Positions 25,235 through 34,248 are shown, counted from the first letter of the stretch. The stretch: 64,000 bases of DNA from Arcobacter sp. LA11 (GCF_001895145.1 NZ_BDIR01000011.1:1-64000), one strand, 5' to 3'. Numbers and translations: made by a program. The notes: generated by a model not told the origin, from the sequence alone.

Positions 25235-25756
25235 ATGAAAAAAAATATTGATATTGTGATGTTAGGTGATTCAATTATTGGACGAGGAGAGTGGGATAAA
25301 CTTTTATCAAAAGAACATCTTTTAAATTTGGGTATTGATGGAGATACAACTTTAGGAATATTAAATAGAATAGATTCTGTTGTAGAAGTTCTACCTCGAA
25401 GTGTTTTTTTCATGGCAGGAATAAATGATTTGTGTTCATCTATTCCTCTTGAAAAAGTTTTCAGAAACTATAAAAAGATATTAGAAACTTTAAAATCAAA
25501 AAATATCAATATTTTAGTTCAATTAACGCTTTTTACTGAAATGACAGCAATAAATAAAAAAGTAAAAGAATTTAACTTTTTAGTAAAAGAGTATTGTGAA
25601 AAAGAAGATTTAAGATATATAGATTTAAATCCAATTTTATGTGAAAGGGAGATATTAAAGGATTCATATTCTACTGATGGTCTTCATTTAAATTTTATTG
25701 CATATCATGTCTGGGCTAAAGAGATAAAAGATAATTCTTTTTTTCAATCAATTTAG
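25235..25756 (+). CDS. SGNH/GDSL-type hydrolase
   Basis: 173 residues. Block I is MLGDSIIGRGEW (catalytic Ser in GDS), block III is MAGINDLCSS, and block V is DGLHLNFIAYHVW (Asp/His). No signal peptide, so cytoplasmic. Substrates of such small lipase-like enzymes vary (acyl esters, sugar acetates). It is the last gene of the acetyltransferase-racemase-hydrolase set. Confidence 0.85.
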   Translation: MKKNIDIVMLGDSIIGRGEWDKLLSKEHLLNLGIDGDTTLGILNRIDSVVEVLPRSVFFMAGINDLCSSIPLEKVFRNYKKILETLKSKNINILVQLTLFTEMTAINKKVKEFNFLVKEYCEKEDLRYIDLNPILCEREILKDSYSTDGLHLNFIAYHVWAKEIKDNSFFQSI

Positions 25757-25791
25757 CTATACTTCGGAAAATAAAAACATTTTGGAGAATT

Positions 25792-26280
25792 ATGGATTTT
25801 AATAAATTAGATAATAACTTAAAAGAAGAGATACACTTTGAGATTTTGGCATTTGCAAATGCAATGGGTGGGAAAAACTTCTTTCTTAAGATGATTGAAG
25901 AAATTAGAGCTGAGAAACCAAATCCTTTATTAAATAAAACTGGAACATTTCATACTTCAAAAGCTAAAATAACGCTAAGTAAATCAATGTATAAAGATAC
26001 TTTCTCTGTACTTTTTGATGCAATAAGAAGAGAAGATAGAAGTGGTGATATGCTTAATGGTATTGCACCTAAAGAGTATAAAGCTACTATGAATATGATG
26101 AGAGCTTTAGCTAAAGTAACTATTACTGCTGAATCTAAAGAAGAGACGGGTGGAACTTATGATTTTACTATTTTAGATACAAGTGAAGAGAAAAAAACAA
26201 AAGTAACATTTGTATTTAAAGCAATTTTCTTTTATCACCTTGATGAAGCAAAAAAAGCATTAGCTTTTAAAAGTGAGTAG
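25792..26280 (+). CDS. Conserved-looking protein of unknown function
   Basis: 162 residues, ATG preceded by TTGGAG. I do not recognise it. The N-terminal part is helical and acidic (LKEEIHFEILAFANAMGGKNFF). The middle has KAKITLSKSMYKDTFSVLFDAIRREDRSGDM, and the end is a beta-rich stretch (VTITAESKEETGGTYDFTIL) with TFVFKAIFFYHLDEAKKALAF. No signal peptide, membrane span or cysteine. It has its own short upstream gap and converges on the NosD gene, ending 2 bp from it. Confidence 0.7.
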   Translation: MDFNKLDNNLKEEIHFEILAFANAMGGKNFFLKMIEEIRAEKPNPLLNKTGTFHTSKAKITLSKSMYKDTFSVLFDAIRREDRSGDMLNGIAPKEYKATMNMMRALAKVTITAESKEETGGTYDFTILDTSEEKKTKVTFVFKAIFFYHLDEAKKALAFKSE

Positions 26281-26282
26281 TT

Positions 26283-27494
26283 TTATTTTAATTCAACAAT
26301 AGGTTTTGTATCCTCTAATAAAACAACTGGTTCTATAAATGGTGCAAGGCTTAATATAAAATTTAAAATAGATATAATTGGTGTTGCATAAAAAAACTTC
26401 ACTTTGTTATTGTAATGCCATAATCTATCCGCATATTGAAGTATCCTATAGCTAGTATCTCCAATATTATCATTGTTTTTATCAAAACCTGAATAATGAT
26501 CCCAATAGTTTTCTTCTACGATATTTTTTGAAGTAGCATTTCCTCTAACACTTTTTACTACATCATCTATATTTCCAATTATGGTATTTCTTTTTATTAA
26601 ATTTTGTTTTATGGCACCATGAAAATGAAAAGCTTCCATATTGTAACTTATTTCATTGTCTGTGATAAATCTTTTAATTGAAGTTTCATTATGTTTTGCA
26701 TCTATATAAAAAGCTTTACTGTTGAACGTTACTACATTATCTTTAAATACAAAGTTTGAGACACCTTTAATTAAAATTCCAATACCAGCTTTTCCTATAC
26801 TACTTTTTATCATATTATTTTTTACTGTGGTATCTTTTGCTCCACCAAATATTAGTCCTACAGAGTTAAACTGGAAATGATTATTATCGATTATATTGTT
26901 ATTACTTTTTAGAAAATGTAAACCAAATCTAGATTTTTCTATATGATTTTGTGTGATTAAATTATTGTGTGAATAGGAAAATATAACATCTTTAGTATTA
27001 TAGATTTCATTGTTTCTAATGATATTATTGTTGCTATAGTATAGTTTTAAAGCATTTCCTCTAAGACTGATTTCTAAGTCTTTTGATGTAATATAATTGT
27101 TTTCAATAATAGAATTTGTAACCATTCCCATATCTATGCCGTATAAAGAGTCTTTGATTGTACAGTTTAGAATTTTACTATTATTTGAATTAGATATTTT
27201 TATTCCGGCATCTCTTGCATCTAATCTGTTTCCACTTCCTTGAATAAGCAGATTTTTTAATATTACATTTGATGAGGTGATTTCTATCACACTGTTTTTA
27301 TTTTCACCTTGAATAATTACATTTTTACCTTTTGCAATAATTGTAAGAGGTTTATTTATTTTAATATTTCCGTGATAAATACCATTTGGTAGTTTTAAAA
27401 TAGAGTTTACTTCTGCATTATTTATTGCTTCTTGTAGAATATTAGCATTTGAAAAAGATATAAAAAAGGTAAATAACAGTAGTAATCTTCTCAT
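26283..27494 (-). CDS. nosD: NosD-family parallel beta-helix protein
   Basis: 403 residues. A signal peptide (MRRLLLLFTFFISFSNA) is followed by many Asn-rich beta-helix coils (N-I-I-x-N-N-x-I repeats). The C-terminal part has the NosD signature ENYWDHYSGFDKNNDNIGD and then YADRLWHYNNKVKFFYATPIISILNFILSLAPF. NosD is a periplasmic factor that helps load copper into nitrous oxide reductase. No nosZ or other nos gene is in this window, so it is an orphan copy here. Confidence 0.87.
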   Translation of the reverse strand: MRRLLLLFTFFISFSNANILQEAINNAEVNSILKLPNGIYHGNIKINKPLTIIAKGKNVIIQGENKNSVIEITSSNVILKNLLIQGSGNRLDARDAGIKISNSNNSKILNCTIKDSLYGIDMGMVTNSIIENNYITSKDLEISLRGNALKLYYSNNNIIRNNEIYNTKDVIFSYSHNNLITQNHIEKSRFGLHFLKSNNNIIDNNHFQFNSVGLIFGGAKDTTVKNNMIKSSIGKAGIGILIKGVSNFVFKDNVVTFNSKAFYIDAKHNETSIKRFITDNEISYNMEAFHFHGAIKQNLIKRNTIIGNIDDVVKSVRGNATSKNIVEENYWDHYSGFDKNNDNIGDTSYRILQYADRLWHYNNKVKFFYATPIISILNFILSLAPFIEPVVLLEDTKPIVELK

Positions 27495-27577
27495 ATAATG
27501 TTCCAGAAAAATATTAATATTTTAACATTTTTATTTAGTTAAAAAATTGTCTTATGACAAGAATCAAAAATTTTTGC

Positions 27578-27583
27578 TATACT
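27578..27583 (+). promoter_or_regulatory. Probable -10 of the ywbE-yaiI pair
   Basis: TATACT preceded by TTGC, 24 bp before the TTG start at 27607. Its position argues against the longer reading frame that begins upstream at 27547. Confidence 0.4.
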
Positions 27584-27606
27584 TTCAAAAAATAATAGGA
27601 TATAAA

Positions 27607-27807
27607 TTGATACGAGATCATAGAGAAAGAGATGATATAACTCCTGGATTAAAAGTGAAAATTGTATTGAAAAAAGACCAAAGAACTTCAAAACGTACTT
27701 TAGGTGTAGTAAAAAAACTTTTGACAAGTTCTAAATATCATCCAAGAGGAATTAAGGTGATGCTTGAAGATGGACAAGTTGGACGAGTTCAGGAAATAGT
27801 AGTATAA
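27607..27807 (+). CDS. ywbE: YwbE family protein (DUF2196)
   Basis: 66 residues from a TTG at 27607, preceded by TAGGAT. The sequence ITPGLKVKIVLKKDQRTSKR followed by LTSSKYHPRGIKVMLEDGQVGRVQEI matches the small YwbE family almost end to end. Function is unknown; the fold is predicted to be a small beta barrel. Its stop abuts the start of the next gene. Confidence 0.85.
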   Translation: MIRDHRERDDITPGLKVKIVLKKDQRTSKRTLGVVKKLLTSSKYHPRGIKVMLEDGQVGRVQEIVV

Positions 27808-28263
27808 ATGACACTTTATGTTGATGGTGATGCTTTTCCAAATCTTTTAAAACCAATTTTATTTAGAGCAATTGAAAGATTAAATCTAAAAACAATTGTA
27901 ATCGCTAATAAAAAAATAAATATAGGACAATCTTCTTTTATAACTTATATGGTTGTAGAACAGGGAGCTGATGAAGCTGATAATAAAATTGTAGAACTAC
28001 TAGAAGAAAATGATTTAGTGATAACTGCTGATATTCCGTTAGCTGATAGAACTATTTGTAAAAATGCACATGCAATAGATCATCGTGGAGAACTTTACAC
28101 TCAAGATAATATAAAACAATATCTAGCAATGAGAAACCTTATGCAAGAAATACGTGATAGTGGAGAAGTTACAAAAGGTCCCGCTCCATTTTCACAAAAA
28201 GATGCACAAAGTTTTGCAAATCAATTAAATAAATTTTTGCAAAAATTTCAGAAAATTAAATAA
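27808..28263 (+). CDS. YaiI/YqxD family protein (DUF188)
   Basis: 151 residues. The N-terminal YVDGDAFPNLLKPILFRA, the acidic GADEADNKIVELL and ITADIPLADRTICKNAHAIDHRGELYT are the family signature. The acidic clusters resemble PIN-type nuclease sites, but the family's activity is not established. It starts directly after the ywbE stop (TAAATG). Confidence 0.88.
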   Translation: MTLYVDGDAFPNLLKPILFRAIERLNLKTIVIANKKINIGQSSFITYMVVEQGADEADNKIVELLEENDLVITADIPLADRTICKNAHAIDHRGELYTQDNIKQYLAMRNLMQEIRDSGEVTKGPAPFSQKDAQSFANQLNKFLQKFQKIK

Positions 28264-28264
28264 A

Positions 28265-29269
28265 TCAACTTTTTTTGAATTCTACTTCACAAACAACTTG
28301 TGCATGGTCACTTTGTAAGATTGAACCATCATGATTTTTTTGAAGATGTTCATCAAATATTTCATAGGAGATTATTTTAGCAATAAATTCTTTCTCTTTT
28401 TTGTTAAACTCTTTTGATACAAAAATATAGTCAATTACATTTCCATATCCTTGATAATAACTCGTAGCAGTTCTTTTTTTTTCTTTTTGTTCAGGATGAG
28501 GATTGTATATTTTTTTATTGAACAAATAATTTGCATCAAATAATATATGAGAATCTTTTTTAATCTTTTGATGATAGGCTTTATTTGTTAGGGCATCTAT
28601 CGTAAGAGAAAATTCTTTATCATTTAAATCACATAAAAATATACTAGGTGTTTTTGTCTTTTTTATATCTTGAAATAAAGATGAAGCTTCACATAATCTT
28701 TGCTTTAATGCCATAGAATAATTTTTTTCTAAAGCTTCTTTTACTTTTTCTTTCTTTTGTTTTAATGTATGAGTTTTATTAAATAAGTACTCGTATTCAT
28801 TTAATCTATTTGATTTTAGATGGCTTACATATACTGTTATTTGTTTTTTATTTGGAAGTTCTATTAAAGCTTTTATAGGTATTCTTGAAAATTTGAAATG
28901 ACCTTCAATTTTATGATTTAGGATACTTCTGCCATGCACTGGAACTTTAAATGTTTCAATTATTGGGTGTTTTGAAGCTAGAGCAACAGCTGTGCTTACA
29001 AAAACTGTAGGGTTTTGTTTTGCAGTCTTAGCATTTTGTGCCATATAAAAATAGTCAAAGCCTAATTCTTTTACTAATTTTTCTAGCGCATCTTTTGAAA
29101 AAACTTCTTGAAAACCAATAATATCACAATCCATTTTTTGAATTTGATTTTTTAACCAAGTAGTTTTTTCTTCCCATTCAGTAGGTTTAAAAGTATCTTT
29201 TCTTGTATACCAAGAGAATGGAGGTTCTACGAACTGAAATAAGTTAAATGTGCCAAATCGAATAATCAT
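28265..29269 (-). CDS. Endonuclease/exonuclease/phosphatase (EEP) family protein
   Basis: 334 residues. EEP motifs appear in order: GTFNLF, IIGFQEVF (metal-binding Glu), YVSHLKSN, LCDLNDKE (catalytic Asp/Asn), NVIDYIF and SDHAQV (catalytic Asp-His). There is no signal peptide. It could act on nucleic acid or a phospholipid/inositol phosphate. The start lacks an evident ribosome site. The same first codons (RFGTFNLFQF) occur again 1.77 kb away, next to the ClC gene stop, pointing to a rearranged 5' end. Confidence 0.83.
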   Translation of the reverse strand: MIIRFGTFNLFQFVEPPFSWYTRKDTFKPTEWEEKTTWLKNQIQKMDCDIIGFQEVFSKDALEKLVKELGFDYFYMAQNAKTAKQNPTVFVSTAVALASKHPIIETFKVPVHGRSILNHKIEGHFKFSRIPIKALIELPNKKQITVYVSHLKSNRLNEYEYLFNKTHTLKQKKEKVKEALEKNYSMALKQRLCEASSLFQDIKKTKTPSIFLCDLNDKEFSLTIDALTNKAYHQKIKKDSHILFDANYLFNKKIYNPHPEQKEKKRTATSYYQGYGNVIDYIFVSKEFNKKEKEFIAKIISYEIFDEHLQKNHDGSILQSDHAQVVCEVEFKKS

Positions 29270-29345
29270 AGTTTATTATAACAAAAGTTATTTTATTTTC
29301 AATAGTTTATTTAATGTGAGTATTCTTAACTTTTCTAGGCTTTCT

Positions 29346-29380
29346 ATATAAAGCTTGTTTATTAAAAACAAGCTTTATAT
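29346..29380. terminator. Perfect 15-bp inverted repeat
   Basis: ATATAAAGCTTGTTT (29346-29360) and AAACAAGCTTTATAT (29366-29380) pair exactly around ATTAA. It lies between the EEP gene and the RCC1-like gene and is probably a terminator for the latter. Another possibility is the end of the inserted segment. Confidence 0.5.
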
Positions 29381-29539
29381 TTTGATTAAATAGCGCAAAT
29401 TCTCTATTTTGTAATAAACTTACTATTTTTATTAGTGGCAATTTTGACTATACAAATATCACCTTGATTATTTTTTATAGTAACGAATTACTAAGAAAAA
29501 ATAAATTAGGATCTACCTTCAAAAGTTTTGTTGATAATT

Positions 29540-30844
29540 TTATTCTGTCCCAATAGTTCCATCCCAAGTTACAATTGTACCATCATTTTTGTATGCGAGG
29601 AAAAAGTTTTCTGTAGAATATATTTTATTATATCCTAAATCTGTAGGTTCTTCCATTCCACCATATGCACCATCTCCCCAAGCAGAGATAGAACCATCTG
29701 CTTTTATTGCAGCAAAAGCTCCAACTGTTGAATAAACTTTTGTATATCCTAAATCACTAGGTGTATCGGTTCCTCCAAATATATTATTCCCCCAAGCAGA
29801 GATAGAACCATCTGCTTTTATTGCAGCAAAAGCACTATGATTAGAATAAACTTTTGTATACCCTAAATCACTAGGTGCATCAGTTCCTCCATATGCACTA
29901 TCTCCCCAAACAGAAATAGAACCATCCGCTTTTAAGGCTGCAAAAGCACCAACTGTAGAATAAATATCTGTATAACCAGAATCAGTAGGCGCGCCAGTTC
30001 CTCCATTTATACTATTCCCCCAAGTAGAAATAGAACCATCTGCTCTCATTGCACTAAAAGCGCTATGATTAGAATAAACTTTTGTATACCCTGAATCAGT
30101 AGGAGCATTAGTTCCTCCATAAGAATTATGTCCCCAAACAGAAATAGAACCATCTGCTTTTATTGCTGCAAAAGCAGCTCTCGTTGAATAAATATTTGTA
30201 TAACCAGAATCAGTAGGTGCGCCAATTCCACCATAAGAACTATTTCCCCAAACAGAAATAGAACCATCAGTTTTTATTGCAGCAAAAGCAGCTCTATTAG
30301 AATAAATTTTAGTATAACCAGAATCAGTAGGTGCGCCAATTCCACCATAAGAATTATGTCCCCAAGTAGAAATAGAACCATCTTCTTTTAATGCTGCAAA
30401 AGCAGTATATGTTGAATAAATTTTGGTGTAACCAGAATCAGTAGGCGCTCCAATCCCTCCAAAGTCAACATTTCCCCAAGTAGAAATAGAACCATCATTT
30501 TTTAACGCTGTGAATGCGAATCCATTAGAATATATTTTAATATATCCTGTATCATTAGGAGCTATTATTTCTCCATAATCAACATTCCCCCAAGTAGTTA
30601 TTGAACCATCTTCGTTTAGGGCTGCCATAGTATTACGATTTGGAATCGTAGGTGAATTATAAAATCCTTGGTAATTGTTCTGTGCAGAGTTATAATCAAC
30701 TTCCACAAAAGGATATTGACTTTCATTAAGAGTATTGGCTTTTAAAGCAACTAGGTTAGAAAAAATAAAAAGAATAAAAAATATGACTATTAAATAATTA
30801 GACAGATTAATTCTTTTTTTATTTTGTATATTTGTTAATAACAT
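29540..30844 (-). CDS. RCC1-like tandem-repeat secreted/anchored protein
   Basis: 434 residues. An N-terminal hydrophobic segment (YLIVIFFILFIFSNLVALKA) serves as signal or anchor. From about residue 70 there are nine near-identical 38-residue repeats plus a partial tenth, of the form ADGSIS-x-WG-x(4)-GG-x(3)-P-x-D-x-GYTK-x-YS-x(4)-AFAAIK. The DGSIxxWG core resembles RCC1/BLIP-II propeller blades, suggesting a beta-propeller surface or periplasmic protein. The unit is 114 bp in DNA. Function is unknown. The gene lies in a segment flanked by duplicated EEP-gene sequence. Confidence 0.78.
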   Translation of the reverse strand: MLLTNIQNKKRINLSNYLIVIFFILFIFSNLVALKANTLNESQYPFVEVDYNSAQNNYQGFYNSPTIPNRNTMAALNEDGSITTWGNVDYGEIIAPNDTGYIKIYSNGFAFTALKNDGSISTWGNVDFGGIGAPTDSGYTKIYSTYTAFAALKEDGSISTWGHNSYGGIGAPTDSGYTKIYSNRAAFAAIKTDGSISVWGNSSYGGIGAPTDSGYTNIYSTRAAFAAIKADGSISVWGHNSYGGTNAPTDSGYTKVYSNHSAFSAMRADGSISTWGNSINGGTGAPTDSGYTDIYSTVGAFAALKADGSISVWGDSAYGGTDAPSDLGYTKVYSNHSAFAAIKADGSISAWGNNIFGGTDTPSDLGYTKVYSTVGAFAAIKADGSISAWGDGAYGGMEEPTDLGYNKIYSTENFFLAYKNDGTIVTWDGTIGTE

Positions 30845-30996
30845 GAGTTTCCTTTTTCAAAATTTAATAAAATATTACCATATTTATTATAAAAATTAAA
30901 GAACTATTAAAATAATAAATTACATAATTTATTTTAAAATATTAAGGAAAATTGAAAAGTTGTATTTTTGTAGAAGTATTAAAATAAGATTTTAGA

Positions 30997-31034
30997 AACT
31001 GAAATAAGTTAAATGTGCCAAAACGTAATTTCAT
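30997..31034 (-). pseudogene. 5' remnant of an EEP-family gene
   Basis: On the minus strand an ATG at 31034, just after the ClC stop, opens MKLRFGTFNLFQF, almost the same as the start of the intact EEP gene (MIIRFGTFNLFQF). Bases 30997-31022 are identical to 29232-29257 (26 bp). Similarity is lost after the QF codons, and a stop comes 17 codons later. It is a broken or duplicated gene start. Confidence 0.7.
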
Positions 31035-31036
31035 TA

Positions 31037-32398
31037 TTATTTTTCTGCTCTCCAGTCCATTCTTCTTTTAAAGCTTGCTACTTTGGCTTTACTTTTGACA
31101 CTTAGGTCTATATTGCTCTGGGTTATATCTTCTCCAAATTCAATATTTAGCATATCTGATTTTGACATCTTTAAAACTTGAGATTGGAAAACACTTCTAT
31201 GTCCAGTAATCAAAAATGTAATTACTGCGCTAACTGCTGCATAATGAGCGATATCTATTCCAAAAAGTTCAACTGCCATAATTGTTGCAGCAATTGGTGA
31301 GTTTGTTGTTCCTGCTAGTACACTTACAAGTCCAAGTGCAGCAAAAAGTGAAATGTTTTCGCCTATGAAAGTACCAAACATATGTCCACTTGTTGCACCT
31401 ACATAAAATATTGGGGTAATAACTCCCCCACTACCGCCAGCTCCAAGAGTTATGGAGGTGTAAATAGTCTTAGCTATAAAGGCATACCATGGTACATCTT
31501 CTGATAATGCTGGATCACTATAAAAAAGTGTTGATATTGTATCAAGACCTAATCCAAAGTATTGGTCTCCTACTACAAATGATAATAAAACTAAAAATGT
31601 ACCACCTAAAAAAGCTTTTAGATAGATATTAATATTTATTCTTTTTATTCCCATCTCTGTTCTTCTTAATACTGTAATTAAAAAATCTGAAACAATACCA
31701 AAAAACAGACCTGCAAGAATTACTTGTAAAATTAGAGTAGGGTTAAAACTTATTGAGTTAAATTCCATTATATAATAGCTATAATGAACTCCTAAATATT
31801 TTGCAGTCGTATATGCTGCAAAACCTGCTATAAAAGAAGGAAGAAGAACATCATACATGATGATACCTACAATTAAAACTTCAACACCAAAAATAGCACC
31901 TGAAATGGGTGTTCCAAATACAGAAGCAAATCCTGCACTTATACCACATATTACAAGCTTCTTTCTATCTTTTTCTGAAAATTTAAAAAGTTGAGATATT
32001 GCAGATGCCGCTCCAGCACCTATTTGTGCGCCAGGCCCTTCTTTCCCTACTGAACCACCTGTAAACATTGTTACAATAGTAGTTACTAATTTTATAGGAA
32101 TTACTGCAAAATCAATTTTTCCATTTTTTCTGTGGACTGCTTCAATTACTTTTTCAGTTCCATGTCCAGTTGCATTTGGTGCAAATTTTCTAACTAAAAA
32201 AACTGTTATTACAAGTCCTAATGGTAATAAATAATAAGATTGAAAAGGTAAAAAGGATTGAGCTTCTTCTGATTTATGAATTGCATTTAAAAAAAATGTA
32301 ACTATTGCACCGATTACTACACCAATTGCAGATGATAAAAGTACCCACTTTGTAACGCTAAAAAAGATAAGAGATTGTTCAATAAAATGTTTTTTCAT
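31037..32398 (-). CDS. ClC-type chloride channel/antiporter
   Basis: 453 residues with about ten or more membrane helices. The selectivity motifs GSVGKEGPGAQIG (GKEGP with the gating Glu) and GAGGSGGVITPIFYVGATSGHMFG match the voltage-gated chloride channel family. GTPISGAIFGVEVL is also typical. It probably moves chloride, or exchanges it for protons, across the inner membrane. There is no CBS domain. Divergent from the DUF234 gene. Confidence 0.92.
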   Translation of the reverse strand: MKKHFIEQSLIFFSVTKWVLLSSAIGVVIGAIVTFFLNAIHKSEEAQSFLPFQSYYLLPLGLVITVFLVRKFAPNATGHGTEKVIEAVHRKNGKIDFAVIPIKLVTTIVTMFTGGSVGKEGPGAQIGAGAASAISQLFKFSEKDRKKLVICGISAGFASVFGTPISGAIFGVEVLIVGIIMYDVLLPSFIAGFAAYTTAKYLGVHYSYYIMEFNSISFNPTLILQVILAGLFFGIVSDFLITVLRRTEMGIKRININIYLKAFLGGTFLVLLSFVVGDQYFGLGLDTISTLFYSDPALSEDVPWYAFIAKTIYTSITLGAGGSGGVITPIFYVGATSGHMFGTFIGENISLFAALGLVSVLAGTTNSPIAATIMAVELFGIDIAHYAAVSAVITFLITGHRSVFQSQVLKMSKSDMLNIEFGEDITQSNIDLSVKSKAKVASFKRRMDWRAEK

Positions 32399-32462
32399 AA
32401 AAAAGTCTTAGGTGGAAGATATGTTTTAAAATTGTATCGAAAATATATTGAAATTATTATGC

Positions 32463-32468
32463 TATAAT
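32463..32468 (+). promoter_or_regulatory. TATAAT hexamer at the DUF234 gene start
   Basis: A consensus -10 that overlaps the TTG codon at 32468. If used, the mRNA would start about at 32475, leaving the true start codon in doubt. Confidence 0.4.
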
Positions 32469-33388
32469 TGCACAATTTAAAGAAAATAATAAAAGGCTTT
32501 CCCATTATTTCAAATAACCAACCACTATTAGAACAATTTCAAAGATTTTGTGAAAAAAATAATCCAAAGGATTTAGAATCTGCAGTAAACTATTTTGCAG
32601 TTTTTGGAGGATTAGATGTTAAGATTGATATGACTAAACCGCTTAGAAGTTTAATCATAAGACATATTTTAAATGATTACTATGATATTCAAGAATATAT
32701 AGGAAAACTTACAAAAAATTCTGCACCATTTCATAAAGTATTAACTGGCATTGCATTAGGTGATAGAAGAACTAATTCTGCATTTAAAAGAGCTGATATT
32801 GAATATGATGAAGGAATAAAAGCTATTTATGAACTTGAAGAATTGGAGATAATCTCAACTGAAACTGCTATGGACCATCTTACAAATAATTTTGAAGAAA
32901 ATGATGTTTCAGATAAACTTCTTTTTACTACACCATTTTTAAGATTTTGGTTTGCTTTTGTGTCTCCTTTATATAGAGGTATAAAAAGAGAAGAGTATGA
33001 CGAATGTTTTGAAAGATTTAATAACTATCAAGCAGAATTCATGGGTCTTATTTTTGAACAGCTTTGTCATGAATATATTAAAGAAACTTTTAAAGATGAT
33101 GCAATTGAAGAAATCGGAAGATATTGGGATGAAGATAAAAATGAACTTGACCTAATAGCTCAAACAGAATCTGGAAAAATCATAATTGGAAGTTGTAAAT
33201 ATAGTAATAATAAAGTTAAGAAAAATGAATTAAATAGGTTAAAAAATATTTGTGAGAAACTTGACCTTGTACCTGATTATGTAACACTATTTTCAAAAAA
33301 AGGTTTTACAAATGAACTTAAAAGCGAAAAAGGTCAAAGTCTAAAACTATGTACTGCAAAAAGTTTAAAAGCACTATATATAAGCTAG
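32468..33388 (+). CDS. DUF234-containing protein with a nuclease-like C-terminus
   Basis: 306 residues if the TTG at 32468 is used. The N-terminal two thirds are helical (winged-helix region with the SAFKRADIEYDEGIKAIYELEELEIIS stretch, and LLFTTPFLRFWFAFVSPLYRGI). The C-terminal 100 residues are the DUF234 domain, with a PD-(D/E)XK-like pattern ...ELDLIAQ...IIGSCKYS. Family members are usually C-terminal to an AAA ATPase; that ATPase part is absent here. The function is unknown, perhaps DNA-related. Confidence 0.7.
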   Translation: MHNLKKIIKGFPIISNNQPLLEQFQRFCEKNNPKDLESAVNYFAVFGGLDVKIDMTKPLRSLIIRHILNDYYDIQEYIGKLTKNSAPFHKVLTGIALGDRRTNSAFKRADIEYDEGIKAIYELEELEIISTETAMDHLTNNFEENDVSDKLLFTTPFLRFWFAFVSPLYRGIKREEYDECFERFNNYQAEFMGLIFEQLCHEYIKETFKDDAIEEIGRYWDEDKNELDLIAQTESGKIIIGSCKYSNNKVKKNELNRLKNICEKLDLVPDYVTLFSKKGFTNELKSEKGQSLKLCTAKSLKALYIS

Positions 33389-33594
33389 ATTTGTTTTTTA
33401 AGGTTTAATTTTATAAATTCTTCTATACTAAGTATAGAAACAAAATTTACTAATTAATAATCAAACAATATTTGGTTAGCACCCTTAAATTTTTTCTTAT
33501 TGAACTCAATTTGATATAAAATAGTAAGGTTTATTTATTGATTAAACCAATAAACTATAAAGTCTTTATAGTCCAACCTTTACTAAGGAACTTT

Positions 33595-34248
33595 ATGTCA
33601 ACGGTTCGATTTTTATATCAGACTATAGAATTTGATAATATGGATATTCATCTGAAAACTCTTCGAGATAAACAACAATATGATGAAAAATATGATAAAA
33701 AAAATATTGAAGGTTTGTCTTCTGCAAATTGGTCTATATTTGGTGTATTGTGGCCATCTAGCAAGGTATTAGCAAATTTGATGCAAGATTATGATTTAGA
33801 AAACAAGCGAATACTAGAAGTAGGAGGAGGAATTGCTCTTTCAAGTTTGATTTTAAATCATAGAAATGCGGATATTACTGTAACAGATTTTAATCCAGAA
33901 GTTAAAAAATTTCTTGACGTAAATAGTAAATTAAATGATGATAGAGATATCCCTTTTATATGTGCAAATTGGATTGATAGTGATGATGAACTTGGACTCT
34001 TTGATTTAATCATTGGAAGTGATATTTTATATGAACAGTTTCATTTAGAAGACTTATCAAGATTTTTAGATGATCATACAGCTGAAAAATGTAAGATAAT
34101 AGTAGTTGATCCTGGACGAGGCAATCATTCAAAATTTAGTAAAATGATGGTTTCTTTAGGCTATAAACATACTCAATATAAACCTCAAAATACAGAAGAG
34201 TATTTAGATACACCCTTTAAAGGTGAAGTTATTGAGTATCATAAATAG
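33595..34248 (+). CDS. Class I SAM-dependent methyltransferase (METTL21/lysine-methyltransferase-like)
   Basis: 217 residues from the ATG at 33595, chosen because AAGGAACTTT precedes it; the frame is open further upstream to a TTG at 33538. Motif I is ILEVGGGIALSSLIL, preceded by FGVLWPSSKVLANL, which is typical of METTL21-like protein methyltransferases. Motif II is TVTDFNP, and the DLIIGSDILYE motif follows. Substrate unknown. Confidence 0.78.
   Translation: MSTVRFLYQTIEFDNMDIHLKTLRDKQQYDEKYDKKNIEGLSSANWSIFGVLWPSSKVLANLMQDYDLENKRILEVGGGIALSSLILNHRNADITVTDFNPEVKKFLDVNSKLNDDRDIPFICANWIDSDDELGLFDLIIGSDILYEQFHLEDLSRFLDDHTAEKCKIIVVDPGRGNHSKFSKMMVSLGYKHTQYKPQNTEEYLDTPFKGEVIEYHK

Noticed and set aside
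27547-27606. Upstream extension of ywbE
   Set aside because: A -10 hexamer lies inside it, and the family protein begins near the TTG at 27607, which has a ribosome site.
29540-30844. Regular 114-bp tandem repeats resembling a CRISPR-like or satellite array
   Set aside because: The period is a multiple of three, the frame is open throughout and the repeats encode RCC1-like units; there are no unique spacers and no cas genes.
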